A DNA stretch of 64,000 nucleotides from Thalassotalea sp. LPB0316 (GCF_014898095.1 NZ_CP062946.1:3410001-3474000), one strand, 5' to 3'; counted from the first letter of the stretch, positions 41,819 through 51,690 are shown. Translations and numbers: made by a program. The notes: generated by a model from the sequence alone, not told the origin.

Positions 41819-42577
41819 GTCATTACCGCGAATGCAGTAATCTCCTTTACACTATACATAGATACCCGACTACTCGGGTATGACTCCTACTGTCATTACC
41901 GCGAATGCCTGTATGGACGCAGGTAAGTAGAACAATGTAGGAGCAATTGTCGAGGCGGTAATCTCCTTTCCACAACACAAAGATACCCGACTGCTCGGGT
42001 ATGACTCACACCGTCATTACCGCGAAAGCGGTAATCTCCTTTTCACTGCACATAGATACCCGACTGCTCGGGTATGACTCCTACTGTCATTACCGCAAAA
42101 GCGGTAATCTCCTTTTCACTGCACATAGATACCCGACTGCTCGGGTATGACTCCTACTGTCATTACCGCAAAAGCGGTAATTTCCTTTTCACTGCACATA
42201 GATACCCGACTGCTCGGGTATGACTCCTACTGTCATTACCGCGAATGCCTGTATGGACGCAGGTAAGTAGAACAATACAGGAGCAATTGTCGAGGCGGTA
42301 ATCTCCTTTCCACAACACAAAGATACCCGACTGCTCGGGTATGACTCACACCGTCATTACCGCGAAAGCGGTAATCTCCTTTTTACAACACAAAGATACC
42401 CGACTACTCGGGTATGACTCACACTGTCATTACCGCGAATGCCTGCATGGACGCAGGTAAGTAGAACAATGCAGGAGCAATTGTCGAGGCGGTAATCTCC
42501 TTTCCACAACACAAAGATACCCGACTGCTCAGGTATGACTCGCAGTGTCATTGCCACGAATGCGGGAATCTCAGCGC
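41819..42577. repeat. Tandem array of 73-bp and 121-bp hairpin units
   Basis: Eight full units and a partial one fill the ubiI-ubiH gap, starting at 41819, 41892, 42013, 42086, 42159, 42232, 42353, 42426 and 42547. Unit lengths are 73, 121, 73, 73, 73, 121, 73 and 121 bp. Each unit begins GTCATTACCGC and has two palindromes: ATTACCGC-GAAA-GCGGTAAT (interrupted by a 48-bp insert in the long form) and TACCCGA-CTGC-TCGGGTA. The long insert contains GGACGCAGGTAAGTAGAACA. Copies are almost identical, indicating recent duplication or gene conversion. It is not CRISPR: no spacers, and the repeat unit fills the period. Confidence 0.92.
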
Positions 42578-42583
42578 CTCAAA

Positions 42584-43789
42584 TTAATAGCCCATCGTTT
42601 TAGCAACGAAAGGGTGTTTAATACAGTTCATGTAATTAAGCGCTTTTAAGCCAATATTGCGACCCGCAATAAGTGGCGGTAACTCATTTGAAAACAGTGT
42701 GACTAATGAGTCTGTTAAGCCAATAACCTGTTGATGATCTTGGCGTCGCTGCGCTTGGTAATTTTGTATCAAAGTTAACCCACCAATGTCTTGATCATTA
42801 TCAAGAGCCTTCGTTATTGCTGTCGCTAAATCTTTAGTATCGCGCAAACCTAAATTAAACCCTTGACCAGCAATCGGGTGAATCGTATGCGAAGCATTAC
42901 CGATCAAAATAGTTCGATGAGAAACCTGTTCAGTGGCTTGAATAAGATGAAGCGGGTAAACAAAACGCTCCCCCACTTGCGTGATCTCACCTAACCAAGG
43001 GCCAAACTCTTCATATAAAGCGTACTTAAGGGATTGCTCATCGAGCTGTTGAATTTGCTCCGCCCGCTCAGGTGGTAACGTCCAAACTAACGAGCAGCGA
43101 TCTTTTGACAGCGGCAACATTGCCAATGGGCCATTGGTTGTGAAACGCTCATAAGCAACATTGTCGTGTTTTTTTGCTGTACTCACATTAGCAATAAGCG
43201 CTGACTGCTGATAGGACTTAGCTGTAGTGGTAATACCCGCAGCTTGACGCACCACTGAATGACCGCCGTCACAACCAAGCAATAGCTTGGTCATTACCAC
43301 CTTTTTATCATCAAGCGTGATAGCTACATCTTGTGCTTGGTATTCAACATTGGCAATAGAGTTAGGACAAAACCAACTGATATTATCGTACTGGCTCAGC
43401 TCTTGGTGAATCGCTTTACCAATTAATGCCATTTCAATCACCACACCAAGGGCAGAAACATTATGCTCTTGAGCGTAAATACGCGCTTTACCGTAATTGC
43501 CTTTATCGGAAATATGAATGGTTTCAATTGGCGTCGCCGCACTTTTCATGTGTTGCCAAACATTAAGCTGGGCAAGATAACTCACGCTTTGATGTGAAAG
43601 AGCTAACACCCGATCGTCAAAGTTTAAACTTGGCGTTGTATTAATTGGCGCATTTTCTACGATGGCAATATTAAGCGCTTCACCGTTCGCCTTAGTCAGT
43701 TGCGATAAGCTTAACGCGGTGAGCGCGCCCGACAAGCCACCACCAGAAATGACGATATCAAATGCACTATTTTCTGACACTTTGTTCAT
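42584..43789 (-). CDS. ubiH: 2-octaprenyl-6-methoxyphenol hydroxylase
   Basis: A 401-aa FAD monooxygenase paralogous to the neighbouring UbiI. The FAD fold is FDIVISGGGLSGALTALSLSQ (about 9-29), and the second FAD motif is RTILIGNASHTIHPIAGQGFNLGLRD. It hydroxylates C1 of the ubiquinone ring together with UbiI and the other Ubi proteins. The order pepP-ubiH-ubiI is the same as in E. coli, but here the tandem hairpin array of about 750 bp separates ubiH from ubiI. Confidence 0.92.
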   Translation of the reverse strand: MNKVSENSAFDIVISGGGLSGALTALSLSQLTKANGEALNIAIVENAPINTTPSLNFDDRVLALSHQSVSYLAQLNVWQHMKSAATPIETIHISDKGNYGKARIYAQEHNVSALGVVIEMALIGKAIHQELSQYDNISWFCPNSIANVEYQAQDVAITLDDKKVVMTKLLLGCDGGHSVVRQAAGITTTAKSYQQSALIANVSTAKKHDNVAYERFTTNGPLAMLPLSKDRCSLVWTLPPERAEQIQQLDEQSLKYALYEEFGPWLGEITQVGERFVYPLHLIQATEQVSHRTILIGNASHTIHPIAGQGFNLGLRDTKDLATAITKALDNDQDIGGLTLIQNYQAQRRQDHQQVIGLTDSLVTLFSNELPPLIAGRNIGLKALNYMNCIKHPFVAKTMGY

Positions 43790-43844
43790 TACTCCGCGCT
43801 GTTTATCTAGTAGCTAACTTTAGTTAATTAAGATCCCAGACTCA

Positions 43845-45167
43845 CTAAGATGCCATTAATGCTTCAATGTCGGCAATTGTTTTTGGCACACCTAACGAGT
43901 AGTTTTCATAGCCGTTTTCAGTGACCACAACATTATCTTCGATGCGCACACCTATACCTTTGTACTTGTCATCAACTTCGGCATCTAATGGAATGTATAA
44001 ACCAGGCTCGATAGTCATGATCATACCCGGTTCAAAAGCGCGATTTTGACGACGGTTTTCGTCGATGTCGTAATCACCAACATCGTGAACATCAAGCCCT
44101 AACCAGTGGCCTAAACCGTGAATAAAGTACTGCTTGCAAGCCTTTTCTTCCATTAAGGTATCAAAATCACCTTGTAAGATACCTAACTCAACTAAGCCTT
44201 TGGTGAATACTTCGTGAACAATATCGTTAAGCTGCGCAAAACTTACGCCTGGTTTAATCGCTTCAATTGACGCGATTTGTGCATCTAACACTAACTGATA
44301 AATCTCTTTTTGCGCTGGCGTAAATTTACCGTTTATCGGGAATGTTCGAGTGATATCAGACGCATAACCATCGAGCTCGCCACCGGCATCAATCAATAAC
44401 AATTCGTTGTCTTTTAATACATCACTATTGTCGGTGTAATGCAAAATATTGGCATTGTCGCCGCCGGCAACAATTGAGCCGTACGCTGGGTGTCGCGCAC
44501 CATTAAAGGCAAATTCATGATGAACTTCGGCTTCTATTTGGTACTCAAACATCCCTACTTGACAGTTTTTCATCGCGCGAACATGAGCGTTGGCAGTAAT
44601 TTCGTTGGCTTTACGCATCACCGCTAATTCGGCTTGCGATTTAATTAAGCGCATTTCTGCTAACATGCCAGAGCAATCAATTAACTGACTTGGCGCTTTA
44701 TCACCAGCTTTAACCCCCGATTTTACTGCACTTAACCAATCAAATATTTGACTGTCGAAAGCGTCGTTTTCATTGTGAACTGTGTATAACGACGATTTGT
44801 GCTTGAGCATAGCAACGATTTGTTCATCGGCCTGCTCAAGAGTAAAGGTTTGATCAAACGCGTATTTTTCTTTTGCTAGTTCAGCGCCAACTCGGCGACC
44901 ATGCCAGACTTCTTGTAATGGGTCTTTATCGCGACAAAATAGCGTACTCTGGCCGTTGCCCAATGCATCTTTAGTTAGTACTAAAAGTGCTTGTGGCTCG
45001 TTAAAGCCAGTCAAATAAAGAAAATTCTTGTTTTGACAAAATGGAAATTCAGTATCGTGACTGCGCGTTAGCTCGTCAGCCGCACAAAAAATCGCAATGG
45101 AATTTAGGTCCATTTGATCAATAAAACAGGCTCTGCGAGCAACAAATTCTTGGATATCAATCAACAT
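43845..45167 (-). CDS. pepP: Xaa-Pro aminopeptidase
   Basis: A 440-aa metallopeptidase (M24B) that removes N-terminal residues before proline. Metal ligands are visible: LLIDAGGELDGYASDITRTF (two Asp), HGLGHWLGLDVHD (His), MTIEPGLYIP (Glu) and GVRIEDNVVV (Glu). The N-terminal domain (1-170) has NFLYLTGFNEPQALLVL, typical of PepP. It is 12 bp after ygfB and 55 bp before ubiH on the same strand, the conserved gammaproteobacterial operon. Confidence 0.95.
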   Translation of the reverse strand: MLIDIQEFVARRACFIDQMDLNSIAIFCAADELTRSHDTEFPFCQNKNFLYLTGFNEPQALLVLTKDALGNGQSTLFCRDKDPLQEVWHGRRVGAELAKEKYAFDQTFTLEQADEQIVAMLKHKSSLYTVHNENDAFDSQIFDWLSAVKSGVKAGDKAPSQLIDCSGMLAEMRLIKSQAELAVMRKANEITANAHVRAMKNCQVGMFEYQIEAEVHHEFAFNGARHPAYGSIVAGGDNANILHYTDNSDVLKDNELLLIDAGGELDGYASDITRTFPINGKFTPAQKEIYQLVLDAQIASIEAIKPGVSFAQLNDIVHEVFTKGLVELGILQGDFDTLMEEKACKQYFIHGLGHWLGLDVHDVGDYDIDENRRQNRAFEPGMIMTIEPGLYIPLDAEVDDKYKGIGVRIEDNVVVTENGYENYSLGVPKTIADIEALMAS

Positions 45168-45179
45168 AACTAGCTCTTA

Positions 45180-45749
45180 TTAATGTAGTGTTTTATTTGG
45201 GCTTTTCTGCTCAGGTGCACTACCGAGCTCAGAAAAAATCAACAATGAGGAGATACGCACATACTCTTCAATTTCTAACAAAGCGTGCTCGCCTTCTTCA
45301 TCTTCATCAACTTCACTTGACAAGTTGGCGATTTCAGCAAAATCAGCGATCACTTCTTTAACTTCATCTGAGGCGATATCTGATTGCTGATGCTGCATGC
45401 CAAAGCCTAAATTAAAGCCTTGCACCCAATGGCCTAATGCGGCGCTGCGCTGTGCTAACGACTCTTCGTCATCCGGCAACAACAAACTAAACCCATAAGA
45501 GTCGTCTAACAGGTTTTGCCAAATATTACTGTAGACTGACTGGACACTAGAACTTAAGGTGGCACTAAAACTTTGGCCATTGTTGAAAGCGTCAGCAAGG
45601 AGCGCTGAGTAACTGGCATTGTCAAACTCGTAACCGGCGGCAATAAGACCGGTTAGAAAGCCGTGGATCTCGCTAGCATGGGCGATCACATCTTGAGTAG
45701 AAATAATTGATTGCAACGTGGAAAAATCAATTGCGTGTGCTGAGCTCAT
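45180..45749 (-). CDS. ygfB: UPF0149 family protein YgfB
   Basis: A 189-aa acidic helical protein: it contains SEIHGFLTGLIAAGYE near residue 25, LLPDDEESLAQRSAALGHWVQGFNLGF near residue 95, and a Glu/Asp-rich stretch EVDEDEEGEHALLEIEEYVRI. These are family features of YgfB/UPF0149. In Pseudomonas, YgfB influences antibiotic-response regulation; in most species the role is open. First gene of the ygfB-pepP-ubiH-ubiI transcript, divergent from zapA with 201 bp between them. Confidence 0.93.
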   Translation of the reverse strand: MSSAHAIDFSTLQSIISTQDVIAHASEIHGFLTGLIAAGYEFDNASYSALLADAFNNGQSFSATLSSSVQSVYSNIWQNLLDDSYGFSLLLPDDEESLAQRSAALGHWVQGFNLGFGMQHQQSDIASDEVKEVIADFAEIANLSSEVDEDEEGEHALLEIEEYVRISSLLIFSELGSAPEQKSPNKTLH

Positions 45750-45950
45750 CGTTCAACTCTTTTTTTGGGAAAAATTGGCACTATCCTACACTTATTCAAG
45801 GCTTGGGGCTAGAATAAACTCCATCATTATCTCGCTTAACTATTGCATAGTTTTTATTGCCTCGTTATAGTGCATTATTAGCGGTAACTTTCCGTTTTTC
45901 TTCGTTTATTTAGCTAGTTTTTGCCAATTTTGGATAAAGAATAACCAACC

Positions 45951-46262
45951 ATGACACCTCAGTGCTTAGAAATTGAAATTGCTGGTAAACAACTAAAAAT
46001 TGCCTGTCCGGTTGGCGAGGAGTCGGCACTGCTAAAATCTGCCCAAGATTTAACCGCTCGACTAGAGCAAGCACAATCGGCTCATCCTAGCGCGAAAACA
46101 GAAAATTTGTTGCTGATGTTGGCACTAAATTTAACCAACGAACTACTTTCATTAAAAGCAGAAATGGTCCAAGAGCGAGTTGAAACGCAAGAGAAAATCG
46201 CTTTATTACAATCAACTATTGAACAAGCGATAAACGTTACTAGTACCAAGAAAGCAGGGTAA
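45951..46262 (+). CDS. zapA: Cell division protein ZapA
   Basis: A 103-aa protein that cross-links FtsZ protofilaments at the division ring. The N-terminal globular part (LEIEIAGKQLKIACPVGEESAL, then AQDLTARLEQAQ) and the C-terminal coiled coil (LLMLALNLTNELLSLKAEMVQ onward) are the usual ZapA arrangement. It is divergent from ygfB, as in E. coli, and 6S RNA follows about 0.96 kb downstream rather than immediately. Confidence 0.92.
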   Translation: MTPQCLEIEIAGKQLKIACPVGEESALLKSAQDLTARLEQAQSAHPSAKTENLLLMLALNLTNELLSLKAEMVQERVETQEKIALLQSTIEQAINVTSTKKAG

Positions 46263-46372
46263 TACAAGTCTCACAGCGTTTTTTCGTAAGCCTAAGCAAA
46301 CATGTAAATATTAATTCACTTTTGTTTTTACTATGCTATTTTTAGTGGCTTTTATTAACTAAACGTTATCTT

Positions 46373-47059
46373 ATGTTTATCAAGCTAATTTTATTAGTTA
46401 TTTCTTCTGTGTCTTTTTCGATTCTCGCACAAGAGAAAATACGTTACTTTTATTCTTCATTGCCCCCATATGAATATATCAATGCTGACAACCGCGCTGA
46501 CGGCATGGGCATAGAGGCGATAAAACAACTCTTTTATCAAAATTCGCCATCTATTGAGTTTCACTTTAACTCGATCAATCGAGGTATCAAATTATTAAAA
46601 ACAGGTGACTACGACCTAGTTTCAGTTATTGCGCCAAACGAGCAAGTACAAAAAGACTTTTATATAAGTAATCGGCCTTTGTACTTTGTTAGACTGGGCG
46701 TTATACGCAATCAGTCGACGCCTAGCCTGAAAGACATCAGCCAACTAAAACAGCAACCTTATGTCGCACTAAGCTCTTCTGCATTTTATGGTCTCCAAGA
46801 TAAATTGGACACTAACAACACCAATGGCATGCGATATAATGTCGATAGTTTTGAGCAAGCACTGCAACTCATAAATGCAGGCAAAGTAGACTATTTCCTC
46901 ACCTATGATTATCCAAGCAAAACATCAACACTCTCAACCAATGTTTTTGACGGACTTGTGTCAATGCCTGTTTATATTGCTATATCAAAGCATCATCCTA
47001 ATGCCACTGCATTGGTGAATCTAGTGAATGATAAATTAGATAACCAATCAACTCATTAA
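46373..47059 (+). CDS. Periplasmic solute-binding-like protein (SBP family 3)
   Basis: A 228-aa exported protein with a signal peptide ending near ILA-QE (residue 20). Motifs such as LPPYEYINADNRADGMGIEAI, INRGIKLLKTGDYDLVSVI and QALQLINAGKVDYFLTYD match the family-3 periplasmic binding fold, in a form common in Alteromonadales without a transporter next to it. The ligand is unknown; amino acids or polyamines are typical for the fold. It separates zapA from the 6S RNA gene. Confidence 0.75.
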   Translation: MFIKLILLVISSVSFSILAQEKIRYFYSSLPPYEYINADNRADGMGIEAIKQLFYQNSPSIEFHFNSINRGIKLLKTGDYDLVSVIAPNEQVQKDFYISNRPLYFVRLGVIRNQSTPSLKDISQLKQQPYVALSSSAFYGLQDKLDTNNTNGMRYNVDSFEQALQLINAGKVDYFLTYDYPSKTSTLSTNVFDGLVSMPVYIAISKHHPNATALVNLVNDKLDNQSTH

Positions 47060-47211
47060 TAGTTACCAATACCGATGTTTTGCGGACAAAAACATCCCCT
47101 CGAAACTCTACGAAGGTATGTTTTTAGCTGATTGCTTACTTCTTAGATAATTTTTGTCTAGTGAATAATCGATTGGTTACAATTATTAGTTTCACTCGTT
47201 TGCACATCGGC

Positions 47212-47217
47212 TATAAT
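47212..47217 (+). promoter_or_regulatory. -10 box of the 6S RNA promoter
   Basis: A perfect TATAAT lies 7-8 bases before the start of 6S RNA homology; a -35 element near 47188-47194 is poor (GTTTCA-like). The strong -10 is consistent with high expression of ssrS. Confidence 0.6.
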
Positions 47218-47224
47218 AGCTATC

Positions 47225-47415
47225 AGAGCCTCTCGAAATTCTCGTGTGTTGACTATGTCCCCGAGCCGATAAGTTTTACCTCAGGAATTTCAGCTTTTGC
47301 TATTGAGCATGCTCGACTTGTATCGAGAAGCCTACGGTGGAAGCGCAAGTTCCGCCTTGAACCACGGTGTTCAAGGGCTAACGTTAACTGCGGTATTTTG
47401 GGAGTGCTCCACATC
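47225..47415 (+). ncRNA. ssrS: 6S RNA
   Basis: The segment carries the conserved 6S landmarks in order: TCCCCGAGCCGATA on the 5' side of the central bubble, GAGCATGCTCG, TATCGAGAAGCCT, the apical CCTTGAACC...GGTTCAAGGG-like pair (CCTTGAACCACGGTGTTCAAGGG) and GCTAACGTTAACTGCGG on the 3' side. 6S RNA mimics an open promoter and sequesters sigma-70 RNA polymerase in stationary phase. A TATAAT precedes it. The exact ends are approximate. It lies downstream of zapA as usual, although a solute-binding protein gene is interposed. Confidence 0.9.
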
Positions 47416-47505
47416 CTCCACTTGAAATTGCAATAGAAATAATCACCTTTACTTCTGTTTGAATAAACCTTATAACTCGTTTGTTTGTAACCAATAAAGC
47501 TTGAT

Positions 47506-48333
47506 ATGGCGACCCGACACTCTAAGTCAACAATTTCACAGCACAATCTACCCATCGGCATCTTTGATTCAGGCATTGGTGGCTTATCGATTGCAAATCA
47601 GATCAAACAGCGTTTGCCCAACGAGCACCTTATCTACCTAGCAGATAATTTACATGCCCCTTACGGGGAAAAAAGTGATGCTTTTATTTGTCAACGGGTG
47701 TTAGAAATTGGTGAATTCTTAACAAAGCAACCCGTTAAGGCGATTGTTGTTGCTTGTAATACGGCAACGGTTACTGCGATCCAAGCACTGCGAGCAAAAT
47801 ATTCAATACCTATTATCGGGGTCGAGCCGGCGATAAAACCTGCTGCACTTCACAGTAAAAATAGAAAAGTTGGCGTATTGGTAACACAAGCAACGGCGAG
47901 TACACAACGCTTTCACGACTTAATTCACACCTATGCCACTGGCGCTGATGTTTTTATTCAGCCCTGCCCTGGCTTGGTTGAATTAATTGAAAAGTTAGGT
48001 GATAACACTCAGCAAATAAGTACCTTGCTTGATCAGTACTTAACTGGCTTTATCGAACAGGACATCGATACACTCGTACTTGGTTGTACGCATTACCCAT
48101 TGGTAAAAGCTTTAATTGCAAGTAAATTAAACAGCGCTGTGAATATTATTGATACGGGTATTCCTGTCAGTGCCCAACTAGAGCGCAAACTCATTGAGTT
48201 TGACCTTCTCGCTAGTGCCCAGCCGACTCAACCAGATGTCTTTTACACCTCTGCCTGTAACCAAACCTTAGCCAAAAAAATAGCGGAGTTGTGGCAATAT
48301 CCAGCACAAGTATTGCCAGTCCCACTTAATTAA
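47506..48333 (+). CDS. murI: Glutamate racemase
   Basis: A 275-aa enzyme making D-glutamate for peptidoglycan. Signatures are IGIFDSGIGGLSIANQI at the N-terminus, YLADNLHAPYGEKS, and the two catalytic cysteines in VVACNTATVTA and LVLGCTHYPLVK. It follows the 6S RNA gene by about 90 bp and converges with the porin gene (10-bp gap, no clear terminator). Confidence 0.95.
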   Translation: MATRHSKSTISQHNLPIGIFDSGIGGLSIANQIKQRLPNEHLIYLADNLHAPYGEKSDAFICQRVLEIGEFLTKQPVKAIVVACNTATVTAIQALRAKYSIPIIGVEPAIKPAALHSKNRKVGVLVTQATASTQRFHDLIHTYATGADVFIQPCPGLVELIEKLGDNTQQISTLLDQYLTGFIEQDIDTLVLGCTHYPLVKALIASKLNSAVNIIDTGIPVSAQLERKLIEFDLLASAQPTQPDVFYTSACNQTLAKKIAELWQYPAQVLPVPLN

Positions 48334-48342
48334 GTTACTCGC

Positions 48343-49467
48343 TTACAAGAAGTATCTGAAACCAAAACCTACCATATCGAGTTCAGGCTTGGAGCCATCG
48401 GCATAAGTGGTCGAGTCAAACTTTTTGTCAGCATATATCCAGAAGTTTTTACTCCATTCGTAGGTAAGGCCAACCGAGCGGAATGACATATTGTATTGAC
48501 TGTCACCCGATTTATCGGCTAAATCGTTATAACCACTGGTCAGCGTAACATTGTTGTCAAACTTATAAGCAACTACCGCTTCTTTACCCACAGATTTTTC
48601 CATCAGTTGATTAACGTTAGTCGCCTCGTGATTTTCCATCTTAGAATATAGCGCCGCGACATAAAGGCCAGGTTGATTAAATTTGCCATAAGTTACGTGG
48701 AAAGTTGCAATGCGATCGTCTGCGGTAAATTGTTTGGTGTTATTTTCAATCGTCACTTCACCCGTATTAAAACCTGCACCAACGCCGAATTTGTAGGGGA
48801 GTTTGTAAGTTAACCCGATACCGTAGTTAGTATCAAAGTTGATATAACCATTATTGATTAACGTGTTTTCCCCGCCTATTTCTATCGACTCTTCCATGAC
48901 CTGAATTTGCGCGCTAACCGTCAAATTCCCTAGCTGATTGTTGTATTGCAGTGCTTTATCAGCTCGTCCTGTACCAGATAAATAACCGTCTGTTGCAAAG
49001 TTATACGTGCCTGACGCCATGCCACCGAACATCGGTAATACATCTGTTACGGCGGCAACTTGATACAAGCTACCCCACTGTTTACCAACTGTAAAACTAC
49101 CGTAGGTATCGTGTGACACCCCAACATAACCTAAACGCAACCAAACACTGTCTCCTTGGTTGCCTTGAGGTCTTAATTGGTCGCCGCTTAAGATCAAACC
49201 AAAAGAAGGGTCACTAGCTAGCGTTATCCCCCACTCTAGCATCGCAACAGATTGCCAACCATCGGAAAGGTCTTGAGTAAAATTCAAATTTAGTCGTGAG
49301 AAGCCATCGGTGATCTCATTGCGATCCTTGGTTTGAATATAACCCACATCAAAGTAACCGCCCATCACCACCGATTTTGAACTGTCACTATAAATTTCAA
49401 TTGCCATTGCATGACTGGCAAATACCAAAGGTAATAGGCAAGCGAATTTTTTCTTTGTTGTCATCAA
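48343..49467 (-). CDS. Gram-negative outer-membrane porin
   Basis: A 374-aa porin. A signal peptide ending SHAMA-IE (residue 22) precedes a 16-strand-type barrel rich in Gly and aromatics: MGGYFDVGYIQTKDRN, GWQSVAMLEWGITL, YGSFTVGKQWGSLYQVA (the usual constriction-loop neighbourhood) and a C-terminal MVGFGFRYFL ending in an aromatic-rich OMP signal. It allows diffusion of small solutes. Upstream (49468-49704) is only AT-rich promoter DNA shared with the divergent metK. Confidence 0.85.
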   Translation of the reverse strand: MMTTKKKFACLLPLVFASHAMAIEIYSDSSKSVVMGGYFDVGYIQTKDRNEITDGFSRLNLNFTQDLSDGWQSVAMLEWGITLASDPSFGLILSGDQLRPQGNQGDSVWLRLGYVGVSHDTYGSFTVGKQWGSLYQVAAVTDVLPMFGGMASGTYNFATDGYLSGTGRADKALQYNNQLGNLTVSAQIQVMEESIEIGGENTLINNGYINFDTNYGIGLTYKLPYKFGVGAGFNTGEVTIENNTKQFTADDRIATFHVTYGKFNQPGLYVAALYSKMENHEATNVNQLMEKSVGKEAVVAYKFDNNVTLTSGYNDLADKSGDSQYNMSFRSVGLTYEWSKNFWIYADKKFDSTTYADGSKPELDMVGFGFRYFL

Positions 49468-49704
49468 AAGATCCTACTAGTTGTACTAATAGCAACTATA
49501 AATGAATCACAAGATTTAACTGTTAAAGGCTGTAACAAGGTTTTCACATTTTGTTATCAAACTCAGTGAGCGGAAAATCATTTAGCCGTCTAGACGTAAA
49601 AAAGCTAGTAAATAACTTTTTAAGAAGTTAGAATTGCACAAAATTTTGACCATAATTAGACAACGCTACGTAATAACGTGCACATTGTTAATGAATGAGG
49701 TTTT

Positions 49705-50892
49705 ATGACAACTCACTTATTTACTTCAGAATCAGTTTCTGAAGGTCATCCAGATAAAATTGCTGATCAGATCTCTGATGCAGTACTAGACGCGATCATT
49801 GCTGAAGATAAATTCGCTCGTGTCGCTTGTGAAACTATGGTTAAAACAGGCGTAGCGATTATTTCAGGTGAAATCACAACCGAAGCTTGGGTTGATTTAG
49901 AAAAGATCACTCGTAAAGTTATCACTGATATCGGTTACACTTCGTCAGAGGTAGGCTTTGATGGTGACACCTGTGGCATTATGAACTTGATTGGTCAGCA
50001 ATCTCCTGAAATTGCCCAAGGTGTTGACCGCGCTAAACCTGAAGAGCAAGGCGCTGGTGACCAAGGCTTAATGTTTGGCTATGCCACCAATGAAACACCT
50101 TCATTAATGCCTGCGCCACTTTACTATTCTCACCGTTTAGTAGAGCGCCAAGCTGAAATGCGTAAAAAAGGGATCTTGCCTTGGTTGCGCCCAGACGCTA
50201 AATCACAAGTAACATTTGTTTATGAAGATGATAAGCCTGTAGCGATTGACGCCGTTGTGTTATCAACACAGCATAACCCTGATATCTCGCAAGAAATGCT
50301 ACACGAAGCAGTGATGGAAAACATCATTAATCACGTATTACCTGAAGAGCTTTTAACAGAAAACACCAAATACTTCATCAATCCAACCGGTAAGTTTGTA
50401 ATTGGTGGCCCAGTGGGTGACTGTGGTTTAACGGGTCGTAAAATTATCGTTGATACCTACGGTGGTATGGCGCGTCACGGTGGTGGTGCATTCTCAGGGA
50501 AAGATCCATCAAAAGTAGATAGAAGTGCAGCTTACGCTGGCCGTTATGTTGCGAAAAACATCGTTGCTGCCGGTTTAGCGGATCGTTGTGAAATTCAGGT
50601 TTCATACGCCATTGGTGTAGCAGAGCCGACGTCTATTTCAGTTGATACCTTTGGCACTGGCAAAGTCTCAAATGAAAAGTTAGTTGAGTTAGTACGTGAA
50701 CACTTTGATTTACGCCCTTACGGCATCACTAAAATGCTAGATTTGTTGCACCCAATGTACCGCGAAACAGCGGCATATGGTCACTTTGGTCGCGAACCAT
50801 ACGAAATGACCGTTGGTGAAGATACCTTCACCGCATTTTCTTGGGAAAAAACCGATAAAGCTGACGCATTAAGAGCTGCTGCGGGTTTATAA
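49705..50892 (+). CDS. metK: S-adenosylmethionine synthetase
   Basis: A 395-aa enzyme forming SAM from methionine and ATP. Conserved blocks are [20 protein letters not shown] at the N-terminus, the [12 protein letters not shown] hexapeptide region and the P-loop-like [19 protein letters not shown]. Length is normal. A strong terminator follows at 50926-50952. Confidence 0.97.
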   Translation: MTTHLFTSESVSEGHPDKIADQISDAVLDAIIAEDKFARVACETMVKTGVAIISGEITTEAWVDLEKITRKVITDIGYTSSEVGFDGDTCGIMNLIGQQSPEIAQGVDRAKPEEQGAGDQGLMFGYATNETPSLMPAPLYYSHRLVERQAEMRKKGILPWLRPDAKSQVTFVYEDDKPVAIDAVVLSTQHNPDISQEMLHEAVMENIINHVLPEELLTENTKYFINPTGKFVIGGPVGDCGLTGRKIIVDTYGGMARHGGGAFSGKDPSKVDRSAAYAGRYVAKNIVAAGLADRCEIQVSYAIGVAEPTSISVDTFGTGKVSNEKLVELVREHFDLRPYGITKMLDLLHPMYRETAAYGHFGREPYEMTVGEDTFTAFSWEKTDKADALRAAAGL

Positions 50893-50925
50893 GCCAAACA
50901 CAAATTCGTGATAATTAATCGTGTA

Positions 50926-50952
50926 AAAGGGAGCTTAATTAGCTCCCTTTTT
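50926..50952. terminator. Intrinsic terminator shared by metK and the SBP gene
   Basis: AAAGGGAGC, a short loop and GCTCCCTTT form a perfect stem flanked by A and T runs, functional in both directions between the convergent genes. The stop codon of the SBP-like gene lies inside it. Confidence 0.85.
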
Positions 50953-51690
50953 TGTTGCCATATGTTTTTCAATCAAGCGCTTTATTTCACCTCGTTCTTT
51001 GAGCTGTTGAATATGCGCATCAAGTAATGCCTTTTCCTCAACAAGCTCTTTTCTCAAAATAATATTAAGTGGCACAATGGTTATTGGCTCTGGCGAGGCG
51101 TATAAGGTTTCGTCTGGGAAAAATGCTGAATTCATTAAATTATCGGCATTAAACTCATTCATGATTGTGTAATCACAGCGTTTTTTGAACAACATTCTAA
51201 GCATTGTAAGTTGGCTAGACGAGTCGACTCGAATGAGTCTTTTGTTATCGATATAAGGCTGTAATGTCGGGTAAACAAAACCTTTTCTCGTACAGATGTT
51301 TTCAGGTTTACTTGCTTGGCTTAACGAAAAATTTTCAGGGAACGGCTGAGCGCTATAAAGAAAGCTTCGGTGCTCTAACAAGGGGATGGTTGCAATCAGT
51401 TTATTCGGCTGGGATAGCCACTGCTCACTTAGCATGATCATATCGGCAATCCCTTGATACATATATTCTTCACTGCGTTTTCGACTATTCGAAATATAAC
51501 TGACATGCAACCTGTTACTTTCCGATAACGGCTGCAAAATATCAGGGATCACGCCTTTGTATGCCTGACTGTCTTTATCGTAATAAAGATAGGGGGCTGA
51601 ACCAGGATGGTTAACAACAAACTTTAGCTGTGTTGTTGCTTGAGCACTAAAAGCCAGTATTGCTAAAAGTATTAGTAGATAACTTTTCAC
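50935..51690 (-). CDS. Periplasmic solute-binding-like protein (SBP family 3)
   Basis: A 251-aa exported protein. The start is a GTG; AGGAGG lies about 11 nt upstream, a long spacing. The signal peptide ends near FSAQA (residue 18). The fold is suggested by LKFVVNHPGSAPYLYYDKDSQAYKGVIPDIL, ADMIMLSEQWLSQP and the paired cysteines in ENICTRKGF and KKRCDYTIM. It resembles orphan family-3 binding proteins that feed signalling rather than transport; the ligand is unknown. It is paralogous in type, not in close sequence, to the protein at 46373. Confidence 0.7.
   Translation of the reverse strand: MKSYLLILLAILAFSAQATTQLKFVVNHPGSAPYLYYDKDSQAYKGVIPDILQPLSESNRLHVSYISNSRKRSEEYMYQGIADMIMLSEQWLSQPNKLIATIPLLEHRSFLYSAQPFPENFSLSQASKPENICTRKGFVYPTLQPYIDNKRLIRVDSSSQLTMLRMLFKKRCDYTIMNEFNADNLMNSAFFPDETLYASPEPITIVPLNIILRKELVEEKALLDAHIQQLKERGEIKRLIEKHMATKKGAN

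Noticed and set aside
41785..41859. N-terminal extension of UbiI
   Set aside because: It runs into the tandem repeat and places about 25 residues before the FAD motif, which normally begins the protein.
41819..42577. Possible CRISPR array in the ubiI-ubiH gap
   Set aside because: The whole unit (73 or 121 bp) repeats with no variable spacers, and each unit is made of two hairpins.
47161..47436. 91-codon frame on + over the 6S RNA
   Set aside because: It coincides with conserved 6S RNA sequence, and the peptide is basic and low in family features.
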